Shown piece after piece: positions 41,548 through 50,557 of a DNA stretch of 64,000 nt. A program made the translations under genes and the position numbers. The notes below the pieces were generated by a model that made no database searches, was not told the DNA's origin, and saw only the letters and a list, made by a program, of their open reading frames with translations. Source of the DNA: Amycolatopsis jejuensis (GTDB lineage: Bacteria; Actinomycetota; Actinomycetes; Mycobacteriales; Pseudonocardiaceae); NCBI RefSeq assembly GCF_000717335.1, contig NZ_JNYZ01000030.1:46515-110514 (forward strand), in the 5' to 3' direction. Each line of letters begins with the position of its first letter. Position 1 is the stretch's first letter.

Positions 41548-41927
41548 GCCGGGGTCCCGGCCCGGAACGTCCGCCAGTCGCCGATTTCCGTGATGTCGCG
41601 CAGCTGCACGTGCGACGTCTGCGGCCGCCGGAGCAGCATGGCGAACGCGGAGCTGCCGTCGGCCAGTTCGATCACGCCCAGCTCCAGCTCCGGCGGTTCC
41701 GCGGGCAACACCCGGTCGCGCAGCTGGTCCAGCGTCAGGTCGTACACCTCACCGGCGATTTCCGCCCCGCCGTGCGCGACCGGGACCAGCGCAGGGCACT
41801 GGCCGCCGACCGAGTAGAACCGGTACTTCGCCGCCGTGGTCGTCTCGGCGACCAGCGGGGCGCCGTCGAGCAGGTGGTGCAGCGGTTCGCCGCGCATGGC
41901 GCCGCCGTTCAGGAACATCAAGGGCAT
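41544..41927 (-). CDS. Stand-alone AtzF C-terminal-like (gamma-glutamylcyclotransferase fold) protein
   Basis: 127 residues: MFLNGGAMRGEPLHHLLDGA, AKYRFYSVGGQCPALVPV and GEVYDLTLDQLRDRVL resemble the C-terminal domain of allophanate hydrolase (AtzF/DUR1), which has a cyclotransferase-like fold, but the amidase half is absent. In a purine operon it may act on a ureido intermediate or aid another enzyme; that is inference. Coupled to glycerate kinase by a 4-base overlap. Confidence 0.75.
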   Translation of the reverse strand: MPLMFLNGGAMRGEPLHHLLDGAPLVAETTTAAKYRFYSVGGQCPALVPVAHGGAEIAGEVYDLTLDQLRDRVLPAEPPELELGVIELADGSSAFAMLLRRPQTSHVQLRDITEIGDWRTFRAGTPA

Positions 41928-41956
41928 TTCGAGAAGTCCTTTCCGCTCGGAAGCGC

Positions 41957-43399
41957 TCAGAGGATCGCCTTCACCACGTCGATTCCGAAGTAGACAGTGA
42001 ACACCAGCGCGAGCACGGTGAGAATCCAGCCCGCCTCGCGCCATTTGCCGCGGAACGTCTTGATCAGCACGAACGCGATCAGGCCCGCGCCCACTCCGTT
42101 GGTGATGGAATAGGTGAACGGGATCAGCGCGACGGTGAGGAACACCGGAATCGTGTAATCCGGGTCGTTCCACGGGATATTGCGGCACTGCGCCACCATC
42201 ATCCCGCCGATCACGACCAGCGCTGGTGCGGCGGCTTGCGCCGGGACAATTCCCGCAATCGGCGTGAACAACAGGGTCGCGGCGAAAAGCAGCCCGGTCA
42301 CCACACTGGCCAGCCCGGTTCGCGCGCCCTCCCCCACACCCGCCGCGGATTCCAGGAAAACCGTATTCGGCGACGACCCGGTCATTCCACCGGCAATCGC
42401 CCCGGCACCGTCCACGAACAGGATCCGGCCCATTCGCGGGACCCGGCCGTTCTTCGACAGCCCGGCCTCGTCCGAGACGCTGGTGATCGTGCCCATGGCG
42501 TCGAAGAATCCGGAAAGCACCAGCGTGAACAGGAAGATCGTTGCGGTGAGGGCACCGGCCGAGGCGAACCCGCCGAAGAGGTCGACGTGCCCGAACAAGC
42601 CGAAATCAGGGGCGGCCACCACGGAATTCGGCAGGGTCGGAGTGGTCAATCCCCATTCCCCGACGCCGAATCCGTCGTGCAATACCACCGCCAGTACGGT
42701 CGCGGCGGCAATGCTGATCAGTACCGCGCCCGGTACTTTCCGCGACATCAGCACCGTCATCAGCAGCAAACCGAAGCAGAACACCGCAATCGGCCAGCCA
42801 TTGAGGTGCCCGTCGAGGCCGAGCCGCACCGGGACCGTCGAATGCGCGGCATCCGGGGTCCGCGTCACAAATCCCGCGCTCACGAGTCCGACGAGCGCGA
42901 TGTAAAGCCCGATCCCGACGGTGATCGCGGTTTTGAGCGGACCCGGGATCGCATTCATGATGCGTTCCCGCACGCCGCTCACGGCCATCAAGACAATACA
43001 AACACCTTCGAGGACAACGAGTCCGAAGGCCTGCGCCCACGTCATCGACGGCGCCATCTGGAACGCCACGATGCCGTTGATCCCGAGGCCCGCGGCCAGC
43101 GCAAGCGGTGCGTTCCCGATGAGTCCCATGAGGACAGTCATCACCGCGGCGGCGAGCGCGGTCGCCGTGGTGACCTGGGCGGCGCTGAGTTTGGCGCCGG
43201 TGATGTCGGCGGAAGCACCGAGGATGAGCGGGTTGAGCAGGACGATATAGGCCATCGCGACGAACGTGGTCACCCCGCCGCGTACTTCACGGCCGACGGT
43301 GGTGTTCCGCGTCCGCAGCTCGAAGACTCGCTCTGCAACGGACTTCCGCCGCGGTCCGGGAGCCGAGGTCACCGCTTCGTCGAGGCGTACCTGGGTCAT
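41957..43399 (-). CDS. NCS2 family purine permease (AzgA/PbuG-like)
   Basis: 480 residues, about 13 membrane segments. REVRGGVTTFVAMAYIVLLNP, GLGINGIVAFQ, VLSGFFDAMGTITSVSDEAG and GSSPNTVFLESAAGVGEGAR are diagnostic for the AzgA-like adenine/guanine/hypoxanthine branch of NCS2. Takes up purine bases for the operon. GGAGAGGA before the ATG. A much longer frame reads upstream over guaD, but the start here matches the family length. Confidence 0.92.
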   Translation of the reverse strand: MTQVRLDEAVTSAPGPRRKSVAERVFELRTRNTTVGREVRGGVTTFVAMAYIVLLNPLILGASADITGAKLSAAQVTTATALAAAVMTVLMGLIGNAPLALAAGLGINGIVAFQMAPSMTWAQAFGLVVLEGVCIVLMAVSGVRERIMNAIPGPLKTAITVGIGLYIALVGLVSAGFVTRTPDAAHSTVPVRLGLDGHLNGWPIAVFCFGLLLMTVLMSRKVPGAVLISIAAATVLAVVLHDGFGVGEWGLTTPTLPNSVVAAPDFGLFGHVDLFGGFASAGALTATIFLFTLVLSGFFDAMGTITSVSDEAGLSKNGRVPRMGRILFVDGAGAIAGGMTGSSPNTVFLESAAGVGEGARTGLASVVTGLLFAATLLFTPIAGIVPAQAAAPALVVIGGMMVAQCRNIPWNDPDYTIPVFLTVALIPFTYSITNGVGAGLIAFVLIKTFRGKWREAGWILTVLALVFTVYFGIDVVKAIL

Positions 43400-43430
43400 G
43401 CGTCCTCTCCTTGCCGGTGGGGGTGGGGAC

Positions 43431-43919
43431 TCAGTACTCGATCCGGTCGGCCCGGCCGAGCCACGCGGCGAACGGGGCGAAGTTGTCCTTTGTGGACACC
43501 TGGGAAACCGGGACCTGCCACGTTTCGCGCGGGTGTTCGAAAAGCTCGTAGAAGGCCCGGTCGTCGAACCCGGCCCGGGCGGCGTCGTTGCGGTCGGCCG
43601 CGTACAGGACCCGGTCGAGGCGCGCCCAGAGCGACGACGCCAGGCACATCGGGCACGGCTCGCACGACGACACGAGCACGCATCCGGCCAGGCTGAACGT
43701 GCCGAGTGCCTGGCAGGCGGCGCGGATCGCGACCACCTCGGCGTGTGCGGTCGGGTCGAGTGACGGGGTGACGCGGTTGACCCCGGTCGAGACGATTTTT
43801 CCGTCCTTCGCGACGAGCGCGCCGAACGGGCCGCCGCCGTCGGCGACATTCTGCTCCGCGATCCGCACGCTTTCGGCGAGCCAGGTGCGTTCGAGATCGG
43901 CGTCGGTGGAAACGGTCAT
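43431..43919 (-). CDS. guaD: Guanine deaminase-type nucleoside deaminase
   Basis: 162 residues of the cytidine-deaminase fold. Zinc motifs HAEV and SCEPCPMCLAS with catalytic Glu are intact; DRAFYELFEHPRETWQVPV matches the domain-swapped C-terminal helix of Bacillus GuaD. Converts guanine to xanthine and ammonia, feeding the uricase route through xanthine oxidation encoded elsewhere. Between uricase and the permease, gaps of about 30 bases. Confidence 0.9.
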   Translation of the reverse strand: MTVSTDADLERTWLAESVRIAEQNVADGGGPFGALVAKDGKIVSTGVNRVTPSLDPTAHAEVVAIRAACQALGTFSLAGCVLVSSCEPCPMCLASSLWARLDRVLYAADRNDAARAGFDDRAFYELFEHPRETWQVPVSQVSTKDNFAPFAAWLGRADRIEY

Positions 43920-43949
43920 CGGAATGCTCCTCCCTGCAAGTCGTCGGGG

Positions 43950-44822
43950 TCAGGACCAGGCCGGACCGGCAGATGGGGCGTCGTCGCGCAGGACGGTGCC
44001 CTCGATCAGGCCGTATGGCCGGTCGGCGGCGTAGAACACCTCGCCGGGGTTGTCGAGGCCGAACGGCTCGAGGTCGACGAGGAAGTGGTGTTTGTTCGGC
44101 AGCGAAAGGCGGACCTCGACGATCTCCGGTACCGCTTCGAGCACCGCCTGGCCCATCGCGTACAGCGTCTGCTGCAGCGACTGGCTGTGCGTGCCGCCGA
44201 ACGCGTCGAGCAGAGCGGCGAGGGCGGTTTCGTGCGCGCGGGTCCAGTCGGCTTCCTCGACGGAGAACCGCCAGGTCGCGGACACCGCGGTGGCCAGAAT
44301 CCGGTCCTTCGTCTCGGCCAGCGTCGTGTACCTCTCGCGGGGGAAGCCCCAGAATTCGGACCCGGTGGAGTTGAGCACGGTCAGGTCGTCGACGCCGCCG
44401 AGCACCCACGCGCGCTGCCCGTCGTAGGTGACCCGCGTGGTGCGCGTGCCGGCCCCGGAACGGGCGAACGAATGATGCGCCGGCTGTCCGCCGACCTGCA
44501 GCCGCTGCCACGGATGGGCGACGACGGAGACCCGCGCGGTGTCGATGCTCGGCTGCGTCGTGACGAAGTGCCGGGCCAGCCGCAGCGCGAAGTCCTCGAT
44601 CTCGCCGATCCCGTCGCGGGCGAAGGCGAACACCGTGTTCTTCTGCGTGTCGGTGGCGAGGACCTTGTCGTTGGCCCCGGTCAGGTGGGTGTCGCTCATG
44701 TCGCCGGACAGCGACACGCTCACGGTGAGATCGGTGATCCGGTGCTCGTCACCGTCGCGGTCGACGCGCACCAGCCGGTTCTCGGCCTTCCCGTAGCGGT
44801 TGTCACCCAGCACGATCGCCAT
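43950..44822 (-). CDS. uox: Urate oxidase (uricase)
   Basis: 290 residues, full length for cofactor-free uricase. Tandem T-fold marks: GDNRYGKAENRLVRV with the catalytic Lys, TDTQKNTVFAFA with the active-site Thr, VLNSTGSEFWGF, and LPNKHHFLVDLEPFG with the His. Oxidises urate to 5-hydroxyisourate. First gene of the operon, divergent from pucR with 160 bases between. Hydroxyisourate hydrolase and OHCU decarboxylase are not in the window. Confidence 0.95.
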   Translation of the reverse strand: MAIVLGDNRYGKAENRLVRVDRDGDEHRITDLTVSVSLSGDMSDTHLTGANDKVLATDTQKNTVFAFARDGIGEIEDFALRLARHFVTTQPSIDTARVSVVAHPWQRLQVGGQPAHHSFARSGAGTRTTRVTYDGQRAWVLGGVDDLTVLNSTGSEFWGFPRERYTTLAETKDRILATAVSATWRFSVEEADWTRAHETALAALLDAFGGTHSQSLQQTLYAMGQAVLEAVPEIVEVRLSLPNKHHFLVDLEPFGLDNPGEVFYAADRPYGLIEGTVLRDDAPSAGPAWS

Positions 44823-44982
44823 TGGTCATCCCTTCCTTCGCTCGCCGAGTGAGTACACACGCCGCGACGTGGCGCGGACCACGGCAGATCCGCCGAAAGC
44901 AACCACCGCCGGGTACCCGATTTTCGTAGTTTCCTCCAAACCGCTCCGATGTGAGGTACTGATGGGACGGAAGGAGGCGCGC

Positions 44983-46497
44983 ATGCGGCTGGGTGCACTG
45001 CTGGACACCCCTGACCTGGGGCTGCGGCTGCTGGTGGGCGCGGGCGCCCGCGACCGCGAGTTCGGGCGCGTCTTCCAAGCGACCCTGAAGGACCCGACGC
45101 GCTACCTCGACGGCGGCGAGATCGTGCTGTGCGGCCTGCGCTGGCTGCCCGGGCCGGACGACGCGGACGAGTTCGTCGCCAAGCTCGCCGCCGCGGAAGT
45201 GGCTGCGCTCGGCGCCGGGACGGCCGAGGTCGGCGGCCCGGTGCCGGACTACCTGGTGGCGGCCTGCGAGCGCGCCGGGCTGCCGCTTTTCGAGGTGCCG
45301 ATCTCGGTGTCGTTCGCGACCGTGGCCGAGCGGGTGATCCTGGGTCTCGCGGCGGAACGTTCGGCGCCGGCCCGCGATTCGCACCGGCGGCTGGTGGCCG
45401 CGGTGACGTCCGGACGCGGGCTGTCCGCGCTGGTCGAAGCAGGGGCGGAGGAGCTGGGTACCGGCTGCGTGGTGCTGAGTGCGACCGGACGGCCGCTGGC
45501 CGGTGGACCCGAAATACCCGCAGCGAGGCGTACCGCGCTGGCCCGCCGGTTCCTGCGCGCGGAACGGCTGCCGTGCCAGGACGGTCCGGTGACGCTGCTC
45601 GGCGCGGCGGGGCGGTCCGGGCATCGGGTGGCAAGCTGGTTTCTCGTGGTGGACGGCGATCCGAGCGGATGGTCGGCCGAGCTGGCGCAGGAGCTCGCGG
45701 CCCTGATCGGGCTGGAGCGCTCGCGGCTGGAGGAGGCCCGGCTGATCGAGAACCGGGCCGCCGAACCGCTGCTGCGCCTGGCCCTGTCCGACGACGCGGC
45801 GCCGGGCGAGCTGGGCTCCCGGCTGGCCGCCTCCGGGTTCGCGCCGCAGGACCCGGTGAGCACGCTTGCGGCGGAGGTCCGCGGCGGCGGGCCGGGGCTG
45901 GCGCAGGTGCTGGTGGAGGAACTGCTCGCGGCGGCCGGGGCGCCGGTGCTGGTGGCGACTGTCGGGAGCGAGACGTTCGGCCTGTTCCCCGCGCCGTACG
46001 ACGCCGAAGCGCTGCGAGAGGCCGTGCACACCATCGAACCCGCGCTCGGTTCGGCCCGGCTGGCGCTCGGGCTCAGCCGCGCCCCGGACGCCGCCGGCCT
46101 GCGCTCCGGCGTGCAGGAAGCCCGGCACGCGCGCGCTCTCGCGGCGATGAGCCCGGGCCGCGCGACCGTGGTGTCCGGCGACGAGGTGGCGTCGCACCTG
46201 CTGCTGCTCGCCGCGGTTCCCGAGGAGCTGCGGCGGTCGTTCGGCGAGAAGGTGCTCGGCCCGGTGCTCGCCTACGACGCCGCGCACGGGTCCGAGCTGA
46301 TGACCACGCTCAAAGCCTTCCTGGAGCATTCCGGCTCCTGGACCCAGACGTCGGCCGCGCTGCACCTGCACGTCAACACCCTGCGGTACCGGATCACCCG
46401 GATCGGCGAGCTGACCGGGCGCGACCTCGGCCGCTTCGCCGACCGCGTCGACCTCTACCTCGCCGGATGCTTCACCCGCAACTGGGGCTGGTCCTGA
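44983..46497 (+). CDS. pucR: PucR family regulator of purine catabolism
   Basis: 504 residues: N-terminal purine catabolism regulatory domain (LLVGAGARDREFGRVFQATL, DYLVAACERAGLPLFEVP), a central GGDEF-like CdaR region, and a C-terminal PucR HTH (HSGSWTQTSAALHLHVNTLRYRI). Senses a purine intermediate and controls the divergent uox operon. ATG with AAGGAGG 5 bases upstream; ATG at 44962 is less likely. Last 43 bases overlap the convergent membrane gene. Confidence 0.9.
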   Translation: MRLGALLDTPDLGLRLLVGAGARDREFGRVFQATLKDPTRYLDGGEIVLCGLRWLPGPDDADEFVAKLAAAEVAALGAGTAEVGGPVPDYLVAACERAGLPLFEVPISVSFATVAERVILGLAAERSAPARDSHRRLVAAVTSGRGLSALVEAGAEELGTGCVVLSATGRPLAGGPEIPAARRTALARRFLRAERLPCQDGPVTLLGAAGRSGHRVASWFLVVDGDPSGWSAELAQELAALIGLERSRLEEARLIENRAAEPLLRLALSDDAAPGELGSRLAASGFAPQDPVSTLAAEVRGGGPGLAQVLVEELLAAAGAPVLVATVGSETFGLFPAPYDAEALREAVHTIEPALGSARLALGLSRAPDAAGLRSGVQEARHARALAAMSPGRATVVSGDEVASHLLLLAAVPEELRRSFGEKVLGPVLAYDAAHGSELMTTLKAFLEHSGSWTQTSAALHLHVNTLRYRITRIGELTGRDLGRFADRVDLYLAGCFTRNWGWS

Positions 46498-47369
46498 CCG
46501 AGCCGGGACACCGCCACCAGGCCCGTTCCGGCCAGCACCGCGAGCGACACCGCCGACAGGACCAGGTACGGCACCGGCGCGGCGAACGGCGGAATCCCGG
46601 CGAACGCCTCCACCCCGATCACCGCGGTGAACACCGCGTCCGCGGCAATCGCGATGCGTACCAATAGCATCCGGCGTGCTTCGGGCAGGTCGGTGAACCG
46701 CAGCAGCCACGCCAGACCGGGTAGCACGAGGATCGCGTGCATGGCCACGGCGTGCAGCGGTTTGAGCGAACCCGCTGTGGTGTAAGCCAATTGCGGATCA
46801 CCGCTGCGCGTGGCCGTGACCCCGCGGGCGATCATCACCGCGCCGGTGGCGAGTGCGACCATCAGCACCACCAATCCGGCGCGCACGGCCAGCCGCAAAC
46901 TCGGCGATTCCGTGCCGGGAGAACGGAATGCGGCCACGGTGAAACCGAGCGCAGTCACGACCAGAACTGCGCCGCCGATGGCCAAGGTCATCGAAACCGT
47001 GGTGTCGAAGGAAGTCGCGAAGTTGAAGTGCGATGGAACTCCGCGCCAGGCTTGCATCGTCACCAGGATCACTTCGATCACCGAAGCGCCCAAGAATGCG
47101 CCGAGCAGTGTCTTGCGGGCACGAGAACCGAGTACGAGAAAACTGCTCACGCACGCGACTGTTGCCAGAGTGAGACCGAATGACAAACCGAACGTGACCG
47201 CCTTGCGCAGCGAAAGCGGACCGAGCCAGGTACCGCCGGAAGCCAGCAGTACCACGGCGTTCACCATGCCGCTCGTGAAGAGCACCGCACCGGTGCCGTA
47301 GGCCAGCCGCTCGACCGGTCTGCCTTCGTGCCAAAACCGGCGGACTGCCGCCGCATACAGGGAAGTCAT
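46455..47369 (-). CDS. Integral membrane protein of unknown function
   Basis: 304 residues with eight or so predicted helices over nearly the full length and few charged loops (for example VLFTSGMVNAVVLLA, LSFGLTLATVACVSSFLVLG, PYLVLSAVSLAVLAGTGLV). No transporter signature recognised. Segments MQAWRGVPSHFNFAT and PLHAVAMHAILVLPGLAWLL contain conserved-looking His that could bind haem or metal. GAGGACC precedes the ATG. Overlaps the pucR end convergently. Confidence 0.72.
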   Translation of the reverse strand: MTSLYAAAVRRFWHEGRPVERLAYGTGAVLFTSGMVNAVVLLASGGTWLGPLSLRKAVTFGLSFGLTLATVACVSSFLVLGSRARKTLLGAFLGASVIEVILVTMQAWRGVPSHFNFATSFDTTVSMTLAIGGAVLVVTALGFTVAAFRSPGTESPSLRLAVRAGLVVLMVALATGAVMIARGVTATRSGDPQLAYTTAGSLKPLHAVAMHAILVLPGLAWLLRFTDLPEARRMLLVRIAIAADAVFTAVIGVEAFAGIPPFAAPVPYLVLSAVSLAVLAGTGLVAVSRLGQDQPQLRVKHPAR

Positions 47370-47572
47370 GGTCCTCAGTGTCACGCCGCGGCCACCCGGT
47401 GTCGTCCGTCCGGTGTCGACACCTCCATACGCAAATTTGCGTACGCCGGACCGGAATTCAAACAGTACGCTTATCCGTAAAGAATTATTGGGATTACTTG
47501 ACCAACGGATGACACTCGCCCGACACTCGGGAGGAGGATGCAACTTCCGGCACGGAGTTCTACCCTGACCTC

Positions 47573-47872
47573 ATGTACATCGCATTGCTGTCATACACAG
47601 CACCTCGAAACGAAGTCGACTACGCGCTGGCCGAACATGCCGACTGGCTGCGCACCCAGTTCGCGCACGGATTGTTCCTCGTTTCCGGAAAAGGGAACGA
47701 GGACGCCGACCAGGTGATCATCTCCCGCCCGTGCCTGCGCGGCAAGCTCGACGCCGTGCTCGCCACCGACCCGCTCGTGCTGCAACGCCTCGCGCATTAC
47801 CGCGTGATCGAATTCTCCGCCACCCGCACCGCCGTCGAGTTCCACACCGTCAACGAGGCGCTCGCCTCCTGA
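47573..47872 (+). CDS. YciI-like protein
   Basis: 99 residues of the YciI/dimeric alpha-beta barrel type: MYIALLSYTAPRNEVDYALA, ADWLRTQFAHGLFLVSGKG and an acidic-His pattern as in YciI, where His and Asp form the putative active site. Role unknown; muconolactone-isomerase-like chemistry is known for relatives. Divergent from the membrane gene at 47369 and followed by folP2 after 140 bases. Confidence 0.8.
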   Translation: MYIALLSYTAPRNEVDYALAEHADWLRTQFAHGLFLVSGKGNEDADQVIISRPCLRGKLDAVLATDPLVLQRLAHYRVIEFSATRTAVEFHTVNEALAS

Positions 47873-48012
47873 TCTCCCCGCTCCGCCTGATCAGTTCGAA
47901 CGCCCGGACGCAGGTGGCCTCCGGATCGCTCCGCCCGCCACCTGCCGGCGCTGCTCCCGCCGTGAACTCGCCTATGATCGCGGGAGATCGACGTTCCGGC
48001 CCGGGAGACCTC

Positions 48013-48882
48013 ATGTACACGCCCGACCTCGTTTTCCGAGGCCGTCGCCTCACCAGTGACCGCGCCCTGGTGATGGCCATCGTGAATCGCACGCCCGATT
48101 CCTTCTATGACAACGGCGCCACCTTCGAAGAAGCACCCGCGCAGACCGCGATCCGCCGCGCCTGCGCCGAGGGTGCCGACCTCATCGACATCGGCGGCGT
48201 ACCCGCGGGCAAGGGCCCCGAGGTCACCGCCGCGGAAGAGATCCGCCGGGTCGTGCCCACCGTCGCGTGGGCCCGCGAAACCTTCCCCGACCTGGTGATC
48301 AGCGTCGACACGTACCGCGCGGAGGTCGCCGACGCGGTGTGTCGCGCGGGTGCCGACCTGGTCAACGACAACTGGGCCGCGGTCGAGCCCGAGATCCTCG
48401 ACGTCGCCGCCGAGCACGGCGCGGGCTACATCTGCGCGCACACCAACGGCCTGGTCCCGCGCACCGAGGCGGTGCGGCCGGTGTACGACGACGTGGTGGC
48501 CGCGGTCATCGACGGCACCACCTCGCTGGCCGAACGCGCAGTGGCCGCGGGCGTGCCGCGCGAGGGGATCATGATCGACCCCTGCATCGACTTCGGGAAG
48601 AACTCGTACCAGTCGCTGGAACTGCTGCGGCACGTCGACGCGCTGGTCGCCACCGGCTGGCCGGTGCTGATGGCGCTGTCGAACAAGGACGTGGTCGGCG
48701 AGACGCTCGACGCCCCGGTGGGCGAGCGGGTCATCGGCACGCTGGCCGCCACCGCGGTGTCGGCGCTGCACGGCGCGGCGATGTTCCGCGCGCACCAGGT
48801 CCGCGAGACGCGGCAGGTGGCGGAGATGGTGGCGAGCATCGTGGGCACCCGGCCGCCCGCGAACGTGGTGCGGTCGGTCTGA
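48013..48882 (+). CDS. Dihydropteroate synthase paralogue (FolP2-like)
   Basis: 289 residues of the DHPS barrel. Retained: VMAIVNRTPDSFYDNG, SVDTYRAEVADAV, and DPCIDFGKN. Altered: the sulfonamide-contact loop DIGGESTRPG reads DIGGVPAGKG, the GxSRK loop reads ALSNKD, and the last motif RVHDV reads RAHQV. This pattern fits mycobacterial FolP2, shown in the literature to lack DHPS activity, rather than FolP1. GGGAGA precedes the ATG. Overlaps the RibD-like gene by 1 base. Confidence 0.85.
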   Translation: MYTPDLVFRGRRLTSDRALVMAIVNRTPDSFYDNGATFEEAPAQTAIRRACAEGADLIDIGGVPAGKGPEVTAAEEIRRVVPTVAWARETFPDLVISVDTYRAEVADAVCRAGADLVNDNWAAVEPEILDVAAEHGAGYICAHTNGLVPRTEAVRPVYDDVVAAVIDGTTSLAERAVAAGVPREGIMIDPCIDFGKNSYQSLELLRHVDALVATGWPVLMALSNKDVVGETLDAPVGERVIGTLAATAVSALHGAAMFRAHQVRETRQVAEMVASIVGTRPPANVVRSV

Positions 48883-49700
48883 TGCGTGAGATCTTCCCCG
48901 GCACCCGCGACCTCACCGACGCCGAGGTCGAGCAGCGCTACGTCTACCCGGACGGGCCGAGGTGGCTCGCGGTGAACTTCGTGTCCAGCGCGGACGGCGG
49001 AATCACCATCGACGGCCGCTCGGGCGGGCTGTCCACGCCTGCCGACCGCGTGGTGTACCGGCTGGGCAACGACCTGGCCGACGTCGTCCTGGTCGGCTCG
49101 GGCACCGCGATGGCCGAGGGCTTCGAGGGCATGCGGCCGAACGAACGGACCGCTGAACGCCGTCGCCGGCACGGCTTGGCCCCGATCGCGCCGGTCGCGG
49201 TGGTCAGCACCGGCCGGTCGCTGCCGCCGGACGCGCCGGTGATCACGAAGGCCGCGGTACCGACGATCGTCATCACGAGCGCGGCGACGGACCCGGCGCT
49301 GCGGGCGGCCTGGGCGAGGTCCGGGGCAGACGTCCTGCTCGCCGGGACGGGCGACCCAGCCCTGCACGAGGCCACCGGCGATCCGGCCCTGCACGCGCGC
49401 CCGGACGAACCCCGTCCCCACGCCCGGCACGGCGACGTGGACCTCCGCGGGGCGATCGACGAGCTGGCCCGCCGAGGCCTCCGCCGGATCGACTGCGAAG
49501 GCGGGCCGCACCTGTTCGCGTCCCTGCTGGCCGCCGGAGTGGTGGACGAGCTGCGGCTGACCATCGCGCCGATGCTGGTCGCCGGGGATGCGCCAAGGGT
49601 CGCGATGGGGGCGGGGATTGATCCGCAGCAATTGGAGCTGCTGTCGATCATTGAGGACGACGGGTCTCTGCTGCTGCGTTACCGGGTTCAGGCGCGCTGA
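48882..49700 (+). CDS. Pyrimidine reductase family protein (RibD C-terminal/DHFR-like)
   Basis: 272 residues: LAVNFVSSADGGITIDGRSG, VLVGSGTAMAEGFEGM, and IDCEGGPHLFASLLAAGVVDEL with LTIAPML match the reductase half of RibD, which uses NADPH. Residues 165-195 hold a low-complexity insertion with the repeat TGDPALH (two copies). Coupled to the FolP2-like gene, so the pair may modify a pterin or related heterocycle (inference). Converges with the coiled-coil gene, overlapping 13 bases. Confidence 0.85.
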   Translation: MREIFPGTRDLTDAEVEQRYVYPDGPRWLAVNFVSSADGGITIDGRSGGLSTPADRVVYRLGNDLADVVLVGSGTAMAEGFEGMRPNERTAERRRRHGLAPIAPVAVVSTGRSLPPDAPVITKAAVPTIVITSAATDPALRAAWARSGADVLLAGTGDPALHEATGDPALHARPDEPRPHARHGDVDLRGAIDELARRGLRRIDCEGGPHLFASLLAAGVVDELRLTIAPMLVAGDAPRVAMGAGIDPQQLELLSIIEDDGSLLLRYRVQAR

Positions 49701-50473
49701 ACCGCGTCGTCCGCTTCCTCGAACGTCACCTGCGCCTTCGCCAGATCCGTGGCCGCCCGAGCAGCCCGTTCCTCCGCTTCCGCCAGCCGATCCCGCAGCT
49801 CCGTCACCCGCGCGTCAGCCTGTTCTGCCGTCCGTTCCGCCCGCTGGAGGTTGCGCTCAGCCTCCGCACGAGCCCGGACCGCCTGGCGTCGCTCCAAGGC
49901 CCGGATGCGCGCCTCCTCCTCCGCCCGCAGCCGCTCTTCCTCGGCCTTCCGGTCCTTTTCGGACTGTCGCTTCTTCTTGATCGGCACGGGATTCTGCGGC
50001 AGCGACAGCCATTGGTCGGCATCCTGGCGGGCCTTGGACGTCAGCCGTCCGGCGAGGGCGAGCCGGGCCACATCCGCGTCGGCGACGACGGCCTCCAGCG
50101 TCTCCTCCACCTCGCGCGCCACGGACTCACTCAGCCCGGACGCGTCCCGCACGATCCGCTGTACCAGCTCCGCCCGCTGCTGTGCCAGTTCGCGTAAGCG
50201 GGACCCGTCGAGCTGCTCGTGCGCCGTCCGCAGCTGCTCGCCCAAGGCGGCCAGCTCGGACAATGGCGTGGAGCCGTCGCGGGCCAGCCGGTTGACGTAC
50301 GCCGCGGCGGCGGTCGGTTTGCGCAGCGCGCGGATGCGGCTGGCCAGGTCGGCGTCGCCGGCGTCCTTGGCTGCGCGGGCGGCAGCGGTGCGCTCCGCGA
50401 CGAAATCCGCCGGCTGCCCTGCGTACAGGCGGTCGGCGACGGTGTCGAAATCCGAGGTGGCCACGTGTGTCAC
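49688..50473 (-). CDS. Coiled-coil hypothetical protein, 261 aa
   Basis: No enzyme motif. An N-terminal 60-residue segment (VADRLYAGQPADFVAERTAA, RKPTAAAAYVNRLAR) precedes a long Ala/Arg/Glu coiled coil (about 155-255) with EEERLRAEEEARIRALERR. It resembles actinobacterial hypothetical proteins annotated only by the coiled coil. Start GTG 50473 or 50464. Divergent from the LuxR gene with 84 bases between. Confidence 0.75.
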   Translation of the reverse strand: MTHVATSDFDTVADRLYAGQPADFVAERTAAARAAKDAGDADLASRIRALRKPTAAAAYVNRLARDGSTPLSELAALGEQLRTAHEQLDGSRLRELAQQRAELVQRIVRDASGLSESVAREVEETLEAVVADADVARLALAGRLTSKARQDADQWLSLPQNPVPIKKKRQSEKDRKAEEERLRAEEEARIRALERRQAVRARAEAERNLQRAERTAEQADARVTELRDRLAEAEERAARAATDLAKAQVTFEEADDAVQRA

Positions 50474-50557
50474 AGAACCACACGAGTAGTCCGAACGCGA
50501 CGCAACGCGTACCGTGGACGCTCACCACACAAGGTCGAGTGAAGCAGGACGGTGCCC

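Noticed and set aside
41957..43849. 630-residue version of the NCS2 permease
   Set aside because: The extra 150 residues lie over guaD in another frame and are Arg/Ser/Pro-rich; the ATG at 43399 has GGAGAGGA and gives family length.
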